Translations under genes and position numbers: made by a program
Assembly: GCA_049487715.1 (NCBI GenBank)
Contig: CP150555.1
Location: 1-64,000 of the forward strand
Length of the DNA: 64,000 bases
Direction of reading: 5' to 3'
DNA from: Pycnococcus provasolii
Lineage: Eukaryota; Chlorophyta; Pseudoscourfieldiophyceae; Pseudoscourfieldiales
Shown here: positions 18,510-28,575 of the stretch, in pieces
How the letters are laid out: every line of letters begins with the position of its first letter
How positions within the stretch are numbered: the first letter of the stretch is position 1
The notes under the pieces: generated by a model
Databases searched by the model: none
What the model saw: only the letters and a program-made list of their open reading frames with translations
Told to the model about the DNA's origin: nothing

Positions 18510-19682
18510 ATGTCCGAGGCGGCGGCGCAAGACGCTGTCGCCGCCACCACGCACTCCGTCTCCGGCGTGGTGGTACGCGTGCGCCCGATGAGCCGCTTCC
18601 TCCTCTTCTTCGACGTCCTCGACGACAAACTTAGCAACACCCCAACGACCGTGATGCTCAAGTCTCGTGTAGGCCGCGACAACCAGCCTTGCGTCAACGG
18701 GTTCTTCTCCCCCGAGCAGATTGAAGGCGCGAGCCGTACCATCAAGCTCGGCGACGAAGTGAACGTGGAGCGAGGTGTCGACGCAGGACGCGGCATTGTC
18801 GCGGCGACCGATGTGCCTATCGTATCCTTGCCTTGGAGTATCAAGGGGGAAGGGCGCACGTTCGTGCACGGCGCGTTGTCGTTCTCCACGGGCAACAATC
18901 CCGTGGCGACGACGGCGCCAGCTGCCGAAGTGAAGTTGCAGGAGCCGTGCAAGTTCTTCGTTCACACGGGACGATGTCCAAAGGGTGACGCGTGCCGCTT
19001 TTCGCACGACGCAAGCCGTGCGGAACGGGCTGCACTGCAGGTGTCGTACGTAGCAATGCAGAGTGCGGCGCGGAGACGGCGAGCGGCGGCAGGCGACGGC
19101 GACGAAGGTGGCAACAACATCAGGAGGAAACGTGACAGAAGCAAGGTGTTCGCATCTTGGCTCGTAGACACGTTTGGATATGACGTGCTCAGCGGTGGCT
19201 CGGGCGTGCTTGACATTGCGGGAGGCCGTGGTGCCGTTTCGTTTCAGCTGCAGGCTGTTCACGGCGTGCGATCGACGGTGGTAGATCCAAGAGGCGCGGT
19301 CGCACTTACCAAGGACCAACGTCGACGCCACGGCGATGATGCGGAGATGTACACGCCAACCTCGGTCAAGGCTTGCTTCGACGATGCTCTCATGGAGGCA
19401 AGTGTGGACGCCAGTGCGCTAGTTGCGATGCATCCAGACGAGGTTACGGTTCTCGTCGTGGAAAGCGCACTCAAGATGCGCAAGCCATTTGCCGTGATTC
19501 CTTGCTGCGCATTCTCACGTCTCTTTCCGGATCGCCTTTTGCCTGACGGCCAGCCTGTCGCGACCACAGATGACCTGTGTGCGTGGATCGAGAACTTGCA
19601 AAGCAACATCAAACGCACGATTCTCCCTTTCGAGGGTCGCAACGTGTGTCTGTATTGGTCTCCAAGTGGTGACTGTTTGTAA
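18510..19682 (+). CDS. CCCH zinc finger and Rossmann methyltransferase-like protein
   Basis: The protein has 390 residues. The N-terminal 100 residues may form an OB-like fold. One CCCH finger follows (CKFFVHTGRC, then PKGDACRFSH; spacing C-x8-C-x5-C-x3-H) near residue 150. A C-terminal SAM-binding-like domain starts near residue 230 with the glycine-rich VLDIAGGRGAVSFQLQ and later STVVDPRGA. A conserved-looking AMHPDEVTVLVVESAL and IPCCAFSRLFPDRLLP segment continues to a GRNVCLYW end. Combining an RNA-type finger with a methyltransferase fold suggests RNA modification, but the substrate is unknown. Confidence 0.65.
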   Translation: MSEAAAQDAVAATTHSVSGVVVRVRPMSRFLLFFDVLDDKLSNTPTTVMLKSRVGRDNQPCVNGFFSPEQIEGASRTIKLGDEVNVERGVDAGRGIVAATDVPIVSLPWSIKGEGRTFVHGALSFSTGNNPVATTAPAAEVKLQEPCKFFVHTGRCPKGDACRFSHDASRAERAALQVSYVAMQSAARRRRAAAGDGDEGGNNIRRKRDRSKVFASWLVDTFGYDVLSGGSGVLDIAGGRGAVSFQLQAVHGVRSTVVDPRGAVALTKDQRRRHGDDAEMYTPTSVKACFDDALMEASVDASALVAMHPDEVTVLVVESALKMRKPFAVIPCCAFSRLFPDRLLPDGQPVATTDDLCAWIENLQSNIKRTILPFEGRNVCLYWSPSGDCL

Positions 19683-19777
19683 CTTTATTGTGCTTTTATT
19701 AAAAAAAGAAGAAATGCCCCCTACTTCTTTACAAGATGCTTATTTGAAACTACGACTCCGACTAAGGATATCACCTT

Positions 19778-20494
19778 CTAGCCGAAGGTAATCTGGCTGC
19801 CTCCACCGGGAGGGGCGAGCACACGGCTGGAGGTGCGGTCCGTGATGAAGTTGCCAACGTTCCTGTGAGAGTGCAAGGCCAATGTTATTGTTGTTTTTAT
19901 TGTTGTTTTTAGATTGAAAAGGGTGAGTACAAAGGTTTTTATGGGTTTAGAGTGACGCGAATCACCAAGGGCAACAAAACACAAAAGGTGAACGTACTGT
20001 CCGTCGGGGCGCGAGTACGCGTTCGCACGAAGTCCTGCCACCTGTCCCTGAGGCATACCAACCACGGCAGCGGCTTGCGGCGGCGCCGCAGGGGCTAATC
20101 CGTCGGTGGGAATGGCGCACGAGCTGTCGTTTTTACGTGTAGTTGGGTGTTAGTTTTCGGCCCGTTGTGTTAAGGTTCAGCGTATCGAAACTTACGCCTT
20201 GGGAGCCCAGTTCGCCTGTCCGGAGGCCGCGAACTCGTTGATGCGCTCGATGAGCGTCTCCTTGGAGCCCGCGGGACTGATGTTGAGCTCGCGGCAGAGC
20301 GTTCGCAGCTCGCCAAGCAGCATGCCCTTAAGGCGCGAGGGGGAGAGTTCCTGCACGGGTTTCTGCACGTTGTTTTGTTGTATGTCCTGCAGGACTTTCT
20401 TCGGTGCCTGCTGCACGTGCTGGACGTTGTTGTCGGCCGCGTCTCCTCCGAAGAGGTAGCCAGTGGACGTTGCGCCTCCTCCCCAGGAAGTCAT
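19778..20494 (-). CDS. SPIRAL1-like protein with an internal SAP domain (3 exons)
   Basis: Three exons are read from the minus strand: 20494-20196, 20123-19998 and 19862-19778. The introns are 72 and 135 bp, with donors GTAAGT and GTACGT and acceptors GACAG and CACAG. The joins restore one frame of 169 residues; unspliced, exon 1 would stop in the first donor. The N-terminus (SWGGGATSTGYLFGG) and C-terminus (NAYSRPDGQ joined to NVGNFITDRTSSRVLAPPGG) resemble the two conserved ends of SPIRAL1/Jupiter-type microtubule-associated proteins. Between them lies a SAP-like helix-turn-helix (LSPSRLKGMLLGELRTLCRE, then GSKETLIERINEF), usually a DNA/RNA-binding module. The combined function is unknown; a microtubule role is inferred from the ends. 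Confidence 0.8.
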
Positions 20495-20975
20495 GTTTGT
20501 ATGTGTGTGTGTGTGTGCGTGTTGTTGAGTGCGTGTGCTGTGTTTGAGAATGAAGGGGAGAGGGAGAGGGCTCTCGAGAGGGGAGGGGAGTTTGAGTTGA
20601 CCCGCCGCGGGGGAAACGAAAGAACGAAAGCTGTCGGGGGCAAAGCACCGGGCTCGAAGGCGCGGGAAGGGTATTCAAGGAGGGATTAACAACGAATGGG
20701 TCACTTCATCACCGTCTTCCCAGACGCGTGCAGGGTCGCATAAGGTGGAGAACACGTTCCCCACCACCTTCCCCAACGGATCTCTGTACGCGGCGCAATT
20801 TGAACCCCGATTTCCAATCCCCGATATTCCCAAACCCCAAATCCCAGCCCCTCCGTCTCAGCCCATCCCCTCCCGGCGCCGCGGCTGAATTCCTCACTGA
20901 ATTCCTCCTCCTCCTCCTCCCACCCGCGCTCGCGCTCGTGCAAACGGCGCACCGACGCACGGCAGAAACGCGGAC
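20495..20975. promoter_or_regulatory. Divergent region (SPIRAL1-SAP / SNF5)
   Basis: This 481-bp spacer between divergent genes has a (TG)n run at 20499-20522 just upstream of the SPIRAL1-SAP start. It also has a GGGAGAGGGAGAGGG purine run near 20554. Open frames here are short and not convincing. Confidence 0.45.
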
Positions 20976-21932
20976 ATGCAGTGCCTCATACCAATACGCG
21001 TGCACGTGGAACTGCCTGACGTGCCTGTTTTGAAAGACGCCTTCCTCTGGGACCCGACGGCACCGTATGCGAACGTCAAGCGATTCGCCGCAGGATGGGC
21101 GAAGGACCACGTCGAAACGAATGCAGGAAAAGATGCGCCAAAGGGAAAGTTAAGCAAGAGCGAAGAGGGACTTGTCAACACGCTCGCCGCGGCGATCGAG
21201 TCAGCCATGTTACCGTACCTGCTGCACGCCATGCAGCAGGCGTGCCAGACGTCCAACCAGTATAACTTGAACGCAAGCTTGCTGAACAGAAACCAGGGAC
21301 ACGAAATGCTGTTCGTTGAGGCGAAGGTTGACGACAACAACGTCTTCCAAGACAGACTTGTCTGGCATGCGGATGCGCGAAGCCTGCTATCCGCAGGCGA
21401 CGCAGACGTCGCACGCATCGCGCGCACCACCGCGGCAGACTTGAACGTGCCGGAGGCGACGCAGGAGATTGCGTGCAACCTTCGCGAGCAGGTGGACGCT
21501 GTACGCCGTCAGCGCTTGGGGCGCATACAGAGAAAGGAGAAGGATGACCGGCCAATTCTTCCTTTTCCATCACTCGAGAATCCTACGGGAACGTGCAAGC
21601 CACGAGTTGCAAAGCCACCACCCAGGGTGGCGAAGAAAAGAGGCGTGAGTCGAATTGCCAAGGAGCGGCGCGCGTATACGCCGCGTGTGATGAATGCCGC
21701 CGAGGCTGAGACTGCCTCTGCGAATGCAGCTGCCGCAGTTGCGCGTGCAAATGAAAAAACTGCTCCACCGCCACCGCCAGCTGCTCCAGCTGCTCCACCA
21801 CCACCGGCGCCGCGCTCTGCGCTGCCGCCGCCGCCGCCGCGCTCAGCGCTGCCGCCACCGCCGCCATCATATGCACTGCCGCCGCCGCCGCCATCATTTG
21901 GTTTTGCACCTCCACCGCCACCCCGTTGGTAA
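20976..21932 (+). CDS. SNF5: SNF5/SMARCB1-family chromatin-remodelling subunit
   Basis: The protein has 318 residues. The SNF5 core is two imperfect repeats. The first is CLIPIRVHVELPDVPVLKDA, with FLWDPTAPY and a downstream helix. The second begins EMLFVEAKVDDNNVFQDRLV and runs to ATQEIACNLREQVDAVRR. SNF5 proteins are core members of SWI/SNF or RSC complexes. A basic stretch (KPPPRVAKKRGVSRIAKERR) and an Ala-rich helix lead to a proline-rich tail (PPPPP blocks with ALPPPPP repeats) not typical of the family. The second repeat is divergent, so the assignment is good but not certain. Confidence 0.75.
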   Translation: MQCLIPIRVHVELPDVPVLKDAFLWDPTAPYANVKRFAAGWAKDHVETNAGKDAPKGKLSKSEEGLVNTLAAAIESAMLPYLLHAMQQACQTSNQYNLNASLLNRNQGHEMLFVEAKVDDNNVFQDRLVWHADARSLLSAGDADVARIARTTAADLNVPEATQEIACNLREQVDAVRRQRLGRIQRKEKDDRPILPFPSLENPTGTCKPRVAKPPPRVAKKRGVSRIAKERRAYTPRVMNAAEAETASANAAAAVARANEKTAPPPPPAAPAAPPPPAPRSALPPPPPRSALPPPPPSYALPPPPPSFGFAPPPPPRW

Positions 21933-22109
21933 AAATTTTCTAACATGTTTTTCAAAGGCATTTTGTTTTATTCAAATGTAAAAAGTCAACCTGGTTTTTA
22001 ACTGTTTCGTGTTCAAGATCGTCCGCACCACCTTCCCAAAACCAAATAACCATCCCCATTGCATCCGCAACTCGCGAGCTGCATCAACGGACAGTCGCTA
22101 AGTACTGAA

Positions 22110-22715
22110 TCAACGGCGCTTGCCGTAGTACCTATCATAGTATATGTCTGGGTGATCAACGAAGACGTAGATCGTGATAGCGAAAACGACTGAGGCGACG
22201 ATGAGGGATGCGATACCGAGGGTCCGGCGCGTGCGATTGTCCTTCGCTGGAATGTGAATGCATGCCGAAATCCATCCGATGATGGGAATCCAAGACAGCA
22301 AGAATCCAGCGAGAGCGAAAGAAGTGCACGCGGAGTCATTTCTTGACGATGACGTCGTCGTCGTCGCCGTTGTTGTCGTCGCTGGACCTATCGGCATTGG
22401 TATGGTTTGCTGTTGCTGTTGCTGCTGTTGCGGTGGTGGAGGAGTGGGACTGGACTGAATGTATGTCGCCGCCGATGATGGTGGTGGTGACGGCACGGGT
22501 GGATACATCGGCGGAGCCGATGGTGCAACATCTATTGTAGGAGTCGGTCCAGCATTCTGTGTATTTGTCCGTGCACTCAGTCCAAATCTTTCTCTCCATG
22601 AACGTTGTGGCTGTATCGGCGGCGGCACTGAAGGATACGTTGTTGTTGTACTGGTGCCACTAGGCGGGGGTGGCGGTGCGGCAGCTGCTTCACCATGAGC
22701 GGGCCGTGAAAACAT
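22110..22715 (-). CDS. Proline-rich protein with two C-terminal membrane segments
   Basis: The protein has 201 residues. The first 125 are disordered, with PPPPP, PSVPPP and a Q8 run. Two hydrophobic segments follow: about 133-151 (FALAGFLLSWIPIIGWIS) and about 166-185 (GIASLIVASVVFAITIYVF). A short tail DHPDIYYDRYYGKRR closes it. The arrangement suggests a small tail-anchored or hairpin membrane protein with a cytoplasmic proline-rich arm for SH3/WW-type partners. I do not recognise a family. Confidence 0.65.
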   Translation of the reverse strand: MFSRPAHGEAAAAPPPPPSGTSTTTTYPSVPPPIQPQRSWRERFGLSARTNTQNAGPTPTIDVAPSAPPMYPPVPSPPPSSAATYIQSSPTPPPPQQQQQQQQTIPMPIGPATTTTATTTTSSSRNDSACTSFALAGFLLSWIPIIGWISACIHIPAKDNRTRRTLGIASLIVASVVFAITIYVFVDHPDIYYDRYYGKRR

Positions 22716-23334
22716 GACTGCGAGCGAGCGTGCTGTGCGTCGTGCACGTCTTCTTCGACCCCGCGCTGCGAGCTAATGCCTAATGTATGTGCCGTGTGCG
22801 TCTTGTGCGGCAGCCTAGTGGTCGCAGCGATTGTCGCAGCGATTGTCGGCGAGACGGCGAGCACGCGCACGTGCACGAGATGACGAGAAATGAAGAATGA
22901 AGAGTCGATGTGATGCCGGCTAACCCGGCTTCCTCCCGGGAGACAACGACTGATCCTACAAAAGGAAGTACGTAATGCACATCTATCTAGAATTCAGGCA
23001 CATCTAGAATTCTGAATTCTAGATCCGAGTCGGTGTTTGTGCCTTCAGACGTTCACTCAAGGAGCCAGGCTTAAGTGAGTGAAGCTTCATCCGACATTCG
23101 TGCCTAAAATTCAATCGGTGATGCAGTCATGCAGCCGGCGTCAGGTTCCGGCCTTCCGCCCTTCCGGGGATATATATGTGACGACGTCCGGGATCCCCTT
23201 TAGGGGAAACCCGGGCACTCATCCTAAGTGTGGACGAACACCGTCGACGGCCGTCGTTGACTCGTTGTGTGTTTGCGCAAACACGTTTTCGTCCTAATTT
23301 TCAATGTGCGCGGCGGACGCTTAGGAAGGGCTGA
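22716..23334. other. Intergenic region, no gene supported
   Basis: This stretch contains the leader and promoter of the proline-rich membrane protein and then mixed sequence. A perfect 11-bp hairpin of ATCTAGAATTC lies at 23002-23024, and a third copy of that 11-mer occurs at 22985. An ATATATAT run lies near 23170. No coding frame is convincing. Confidence 0.5.
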
Positions 23335-23415
23335 ATGGTGAATGTGAATGGTGTGAACTGTGAATGGGCGACCGTTGGACAAAGTAAAGTACACTCACTC
23401 ACTCAGTAATAATGG
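23335..23415 (-). repeat. 3'-end repeat family, rearranged copy
   Basis: On the minus strand the ACTTTACTTTGTCCAACGG and GCCCATTCAC blocks match the copy at 13837-13904. The first block (ACTCAGTAATAATGG) is on the + strand here, so it is inverted relative to the others. The nearest upstream gene on the minus strand ends at 24267, about 850 bp away. Confidence 0.7.
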
Positions 23416-23439
23416 TTCACGCACAAGTGGCACAACTGA

Positions 23440-23872
23440 CTCTCGCGGTGTCGAAATGCAAGAGGAGAGGTTTCTTACAGGCGAAGAAAAAAAATCGAAC
23501 GGTGTTCTGGTAACCGTGTCAAACGAAGCAAACGAGACGTTGCGAACATTGATTGGCCCATATGCCGACGCTATCGGTAAAGAGAAAAAGTTTCCAAGAG
23601 CGAAACGCGTTTTTCGCCAAAAGCATTCGAGAGGTTGTTTGAAATGGTGAAGCAGAGACTCAGCAACACTCCATATGGCCGGATCAAATACCAAAGTGGT
23701 CTATCAACGTGATGGAGGTGACGTTGTCCTGACCACTCCCAACATTGTCTATCTCTGCACGGGAAAAATTGACTGCCTTGCGTGCGCGCGCAATCATAAT
23801 CCTTCCGTGCATGATCCTGATCACACTAAGATATGGCATCCTGTTGACGTGCGCTGTCTCAAAAAGACGTAA
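23440..23872 (+). pseudogene. Degraded coding relic, no family recognised
   Basis: Frame 2 on the + strand is open from 23360 to 23872 apart from one TGA at 23648. It gives EANETLRTLIGPYADAIGKE early and DGGDVVLTTPNIVYLCTGKI late. Between about 23590 and 23709 another frame reads more like protein (SPKAFERLFEMVKQRLSNTP, then YGRIKY). This suggests two compensating frameshifts in a dead gene piece. It adjoins a dispersed repeat. It may equally be chance open sequence. Confidence 0.35.
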
Positions 23873-24266
23873 TGATTCATCATCATATTAAGAACGATGG
23901 GTGGAGGAAGGACGAGGGCATCAAGAGGGAGCACCGGCTTATAACTCCTACTAGGGTAGGGTAGCATGACTGGTCATAAGTGGCAGGCAGCAAAGAAGAA
24001 AAGCGATACACTGATAGTCTATCATCACTACCGGGTACCACAACAAGAGGAAATAAAAAGCTTTAGCTGCCAGGGCGAGGTCGGGAATCATCCCAGGCAT
24101 AACGATCTTGTATCGAATAGTAAGTAGTCCTTACTAACAAGCAGATTTCGGAAATAATTTGGGGCTAAAGTAGGTTGGTCTTGTTACCTTGTCCTTACTC
24201 TTCTTGCTCTCTCTTGTTAAAGTTTACATCATCACTCACTCACTCACTCACTCACTCACATCATCA
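23873..24266. other. AT-richer intergenic region with ACTC microsatellite
   Basis: This stretch has lower GC than its surroundings and contains an (ACTC)n microsatellite at about 24233-24257. No gene is visible. Confidence 0.6.
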
Positions 24267-26041
24267 TTAATTATCATCAACAAAGAAGCCTCGCACAGGA
24301 TCTGCACTTCTCTCAAGCTCGTCCTCCATATCCACGCTCACGCGCGCAAGGCGCGCTTCCAGGTAACCAGCCTCTCGCGCGAATGCCCTTTTCGCCTCCT
24401 CGTCAGCCTCGTGCATTAAGCGGCTCGTCGTTGACAGCTGGCGGTCGCTTTCCGACGCCAGCGCCTCCGTTTCCTCGAGCGCTTGACGAAGGTCGCGAGC
24501 AAGACGGTCAATACCTTCGGCGGCTGACGTATCGAACGTCGCGTCCAGACTAGTCGCCAGATTGGCGTCAGACACAAATTCACTCGTCACCCTGCTTGGT
24601 AAAAGAGGAATCGGCTGTGCGGGAAAATTGCCCTCCCGTTGTTGTGCTCGTGCTCCGTCCTTCGACTGAATATTTGCAATCGTCGCAGTCGCCTCGCGAA
24701 GACCGCGCAGAACCGTTGCGTAGGAACATCGGAGTTCCCCGGATAAGGGGATCCACCCGCCAAGCACAAGAACACCCATCGCCAACCTGAGCTGCTTCAG
24801 CGGAATGCGCGTTCCAAAGTTCGATGCAAGGATCTGCACACCGGCACCGAGCGGAAGCTGCAGGACGACGAGCGCGTGTGCATGTATGCCTACTTCGCCA
24901 GCCGCCGCTGCGCCACGTACCGATCCCGCTCCTCCGCCACTCCGACGTGAAGCGCTTGCCTGTACGTTGCGAGCCCATGCACGCTGCGCAGCGCCTCTCG
25001 ATTTCGCATCATCAAGCATCGACTCCAGCAGCGCAGCGACGGCATCTGCCGCAGCCTTTGCCATCGCGGGTACCTCGTCTTCCTTCTTTCTCACGTCCCA
25101 ATGCGCGAACAGTGCAGCCGCACTAGACCCAGCCTCCACGCCATGCCGAATTGTCGTTAAGAAGGAGCGCGGGTGCACGTCAATGTCCGTCGCACCCTTG
25201 GATGGTATGCAAGCGTCGACCATCGCGTGCACGTAGTGCAAGCCTGCATCGCTTAGACTGGGCACAATGCGGCGGAGCATCGTGGAAAGAGCACCGCGGT
25301 CAACCGCCGCGGCGGTTTTTGTCGCGCTCGGTGGAACGAGCTTGTCAAATATGGCACGTTTCTTCGATATGCTGAGAGCAGTTTCAAGTGATTTGAAGGG
25401 GTCGTCGCGCGGCGCATCTGCACTCACCTGGGACGGAAGTGAGGCTGGCATCCGAGTTTGCTCGATGGGCGCGAATAGCGAAGCAAGTACAACCTCTGGC
25501 GCAGCCTCGTCGCTAGGGTCTGAGATCTGCGTTTCCGCCGAATCTGCAGCCAACTTTGCCTTTCCCCGTTCGATTCGACGCGTCTCCTCCTCAGCTCGCA
25601 GGCGAGCCTCTTCTTCCTGGCGCATCTTTTCCTGTTGGACTCGATGCGCCTCATCCTCAGCCTTCTTTGCCTCGGCTCGCAGGCGAGCCTCCTCTTCCTC
25701 GCGCATTTGAATGCGACGCGCTTCCGCAGCCTGTTCCTCAGCTCGAATACGCGCCTCTTCCTCCTGTTGCATGCGGATGCGACGCGCTTCCGCAGCCGTA
25801 GCCTCTGCTCGCTCGCGCGACTCCTTTTCCTCTTGGAGGCGAATGCGACGCGCTTCCGCAGCCACCGCCTCTTCTCGATCCCGCTGCTGCTGGACATGTC
25901 GAGCCTTCGTAGCCTCCACCTCCGCCGCCGCCGCCGCCGCCGCCGCCGGCTCCTGCGTCCGAACCGGCTCCTGCTCAGACATATCAGGAGTCACGGCAAA
26001 ATCCAATCGACCCCGCCTCGGCATTGACGTGGTCAACGTTG

Positions 26042-26078
<37 letters not shown>

Positions 26079-28539
26079 CGATTCCTGCTCAATGCGTGGC
26101 ATCTCAGGTAACGAAAAATCCGCAATTCCGTCATGCATCTGCTGCTCCAGCGCATCAACCCATCCAGCAAAGCGAATGTTCTTCGCCCTTTCCTCACGCA
26201 TGTATAACTGCATCCATTCCGAAGTGGCAGGACCAAGGGCACCCTCGCCACGGCCCCTGGCAGATTGACGTGCGGACGCAACACCTCGAGCCACGCCAAG
26301 CCATTCGCTCGTTGGCAGCTCCGGAGTTGCGGGTGGTCGTGCGCCTGGCGACACGGGTGGCAGCGGCGAGTCCACACCCCTTGCTCCGTCCATTTTTGCT
26401 AAAATGGCCTGCACGCGTCGCTTTCGATTTTGCGTGCTAATTGAAGACGAAGACAACGGTGCGAGATCGTCCTCCAGCGCAAGGCTATCGTGAGCACCAG
26501 AAGAACTTTCAGCCGCCCTTCCGTCAACGTTTCTGTACGATTCCGCAGCCAAGCGAGCAGCTTCCACAGCCGCGCGCATTTCCTCCGCAACAAGGCGTAG
26601 CTCCGCCGCCGCTGCACGAGCATCTGTCGACGCAGAAACTGCCGCCGTCGGCGTCCCGTCTCGTCGTGAATCGGCTCTAGCAGGAGATGGTATCGTGCGA
26701 GGAGTTGGATGATCTGAATCAATCTCGCCGTCCATCTGAGAGGGAAAGGAGAGAGTGTCATCTGCGGCTGTGGCGACCTCCGATACCAAGCCAAAGCTGT
26801 GCGGATCAGAATCGTCGCTGCCGATAAATTGACGCGGCGGCGTGGATGGTAACGTCGCTTCCTCTTGATGGGAATCGTCATGTCGCGGTGGAGAACGCAT
26901 TGGCGATGGCGATGGGCGAACTGGTGTTGTCTGCGTCGCCATCGCTTGTGGCAACACGTCACCATCCAAACTGTCCATATAGTCACTGCCTTCGCGATGA
27001 CTAGCCTGTGTGGCGGCGTGTCGACCATGAGCATTCGTGCTCGCCTGTGTACCAGCAACACGGTGTGCTACACCCAAGGATGCTTGCGTCGATGCCTCAG
27101 ATGTCTGCTGTTCATCAAACTTGCGAGATGTGGATGCTAGTCGTAGAGGTGCTGGCGCACCACCAACCCGTTCGTTGTTCAAAGCGTGCACCAAACGTCG
27201 ACGCGATGGCCCTTGGTCATATTCAGCTGCTGGCTGTGCAGCAACATCGAATGACGGGGTTGACGAAGCTTCGACACCGAAGCGAAGCAAGGTGTGCCGA
27301 GGTCTTCCGCCCCGCCGCGCGAAACCCGACGAGACCCCACTTCTGCCAGCGATTCTGTACAGCTCCCGAATGTCACCGTCTGGATGTGCAACTGGTGCCG
27401 AGTCAGTCTCGAAGAGCGGGTTGAATGCCGCCATTGGCAGAGCACGCGATCGGACACGGTGTCGCCTACGACGTGAAGTCGGGACAGGAAATTTATCCTC
27501 CTCGGGAACGGGAGCGGCGTCACTGTCACTTTCATCCTCGGAGCTGCTTTCGTCTGCGGCCTGCAAAAATGTGTCGACGAAGCGCTCATCAGCCTCGTCC
27601 CACGGAATGGCGCGAACAAGGTCGACGTAAGACGGCCTTGCACCCTTCTGCCACCCGTCGCACTGCACCTCGACGCCGACGCGTTCTCCGAGCCCAATTC
27701 CTACTTGTGCCTCTGCCTCACCACTCGGCGGCTGATGCGGAACGGTCGCCGCATCTGCTGTTGGATGTTCAACCTCAGTCGCAGCAGCCACAAGCTGCGC
27801 AAGTGACGCGCCAAATCCTTGCGCGGAATCCCTCGTTTGCACCACTGCCGCAGACGATGCATCTTGCATGGTGGCGACTGCCGAAATCGATGCATCAACG
27901 ACAGATGCGGAATCTGTCTGCGTTAGAGCTGTCTGGTCCTGGCGAGGAGTAACCTGCGTTTCACTGTGCGTCACATCGACACGCGCACGTTCAGCAGCGG
28001 CCTTCGCGGCAATAGTAGCAGAGGCAGCCTGTGCACGCGCCATCATAATGGCCGCGGTTGTTGCGTGCCTGGACTCAAGATTTTCTGGGATCTCTGCCGG
28101 TGCGTCCTCAGTCGGTGCGTCCTCAGTCGGCGTTGTGATCTGCGTTGCAGATGCGTGCACTTCGTCGTCAGGGAAATCGGATCTTCCGCCAAATTCAATC
28201 ACGAGAGCATCTCGCGTGGTAGGTTGGGTGGCTTCTAAATCAGGTTCCCTCGCAAGAATCGAAACTTCCGCTATAGCAGGCTCTGCTTCCTCTTCGGTCT
28301 GTTCCACTACTTCTTCAACAACAGTGTCTCTTGCGTCGTCGGTTTGTGCAATTTTTGCATCGTCTGTCATCGGCTCCACTGCAGATTCCTTTTGAAGTTC
28401 TCCCTCCTCTTGTATTTCCTCTTGTATTTCCTCTTGTATTTCGACTTCCTCCGCCTCCACTTCCTCCACCTCCTCCTCCACCTCCACCTCCTCCACCTCC
28501 TTCTTCTCCTCTTCCACGCGCACCTCTGCCTGTGCCGAA

Positions 28540-28575
<36 letters not shown>

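Noticed and set aside
19778-20065. Single-frame 95-residue gene on the minus strand
   Set aside because: It is really exons 2 and 3 of the SPIRAL1-SAP gene plus the translated intron between them.
22080-22118. A further copy of the 3'-end repeat after the proline-rich membrane gene
   Set aside because: Only ATTCAGTA and a GTCCGTTG stretch are shared; the similarity is too weak to count.
25711-26268. Several Ser/Arg-rich + strand frames over the giant gene
   Set aside because: They are antisense to coiled-coil and poly-Ala repeats of the 2,531-residue gene.
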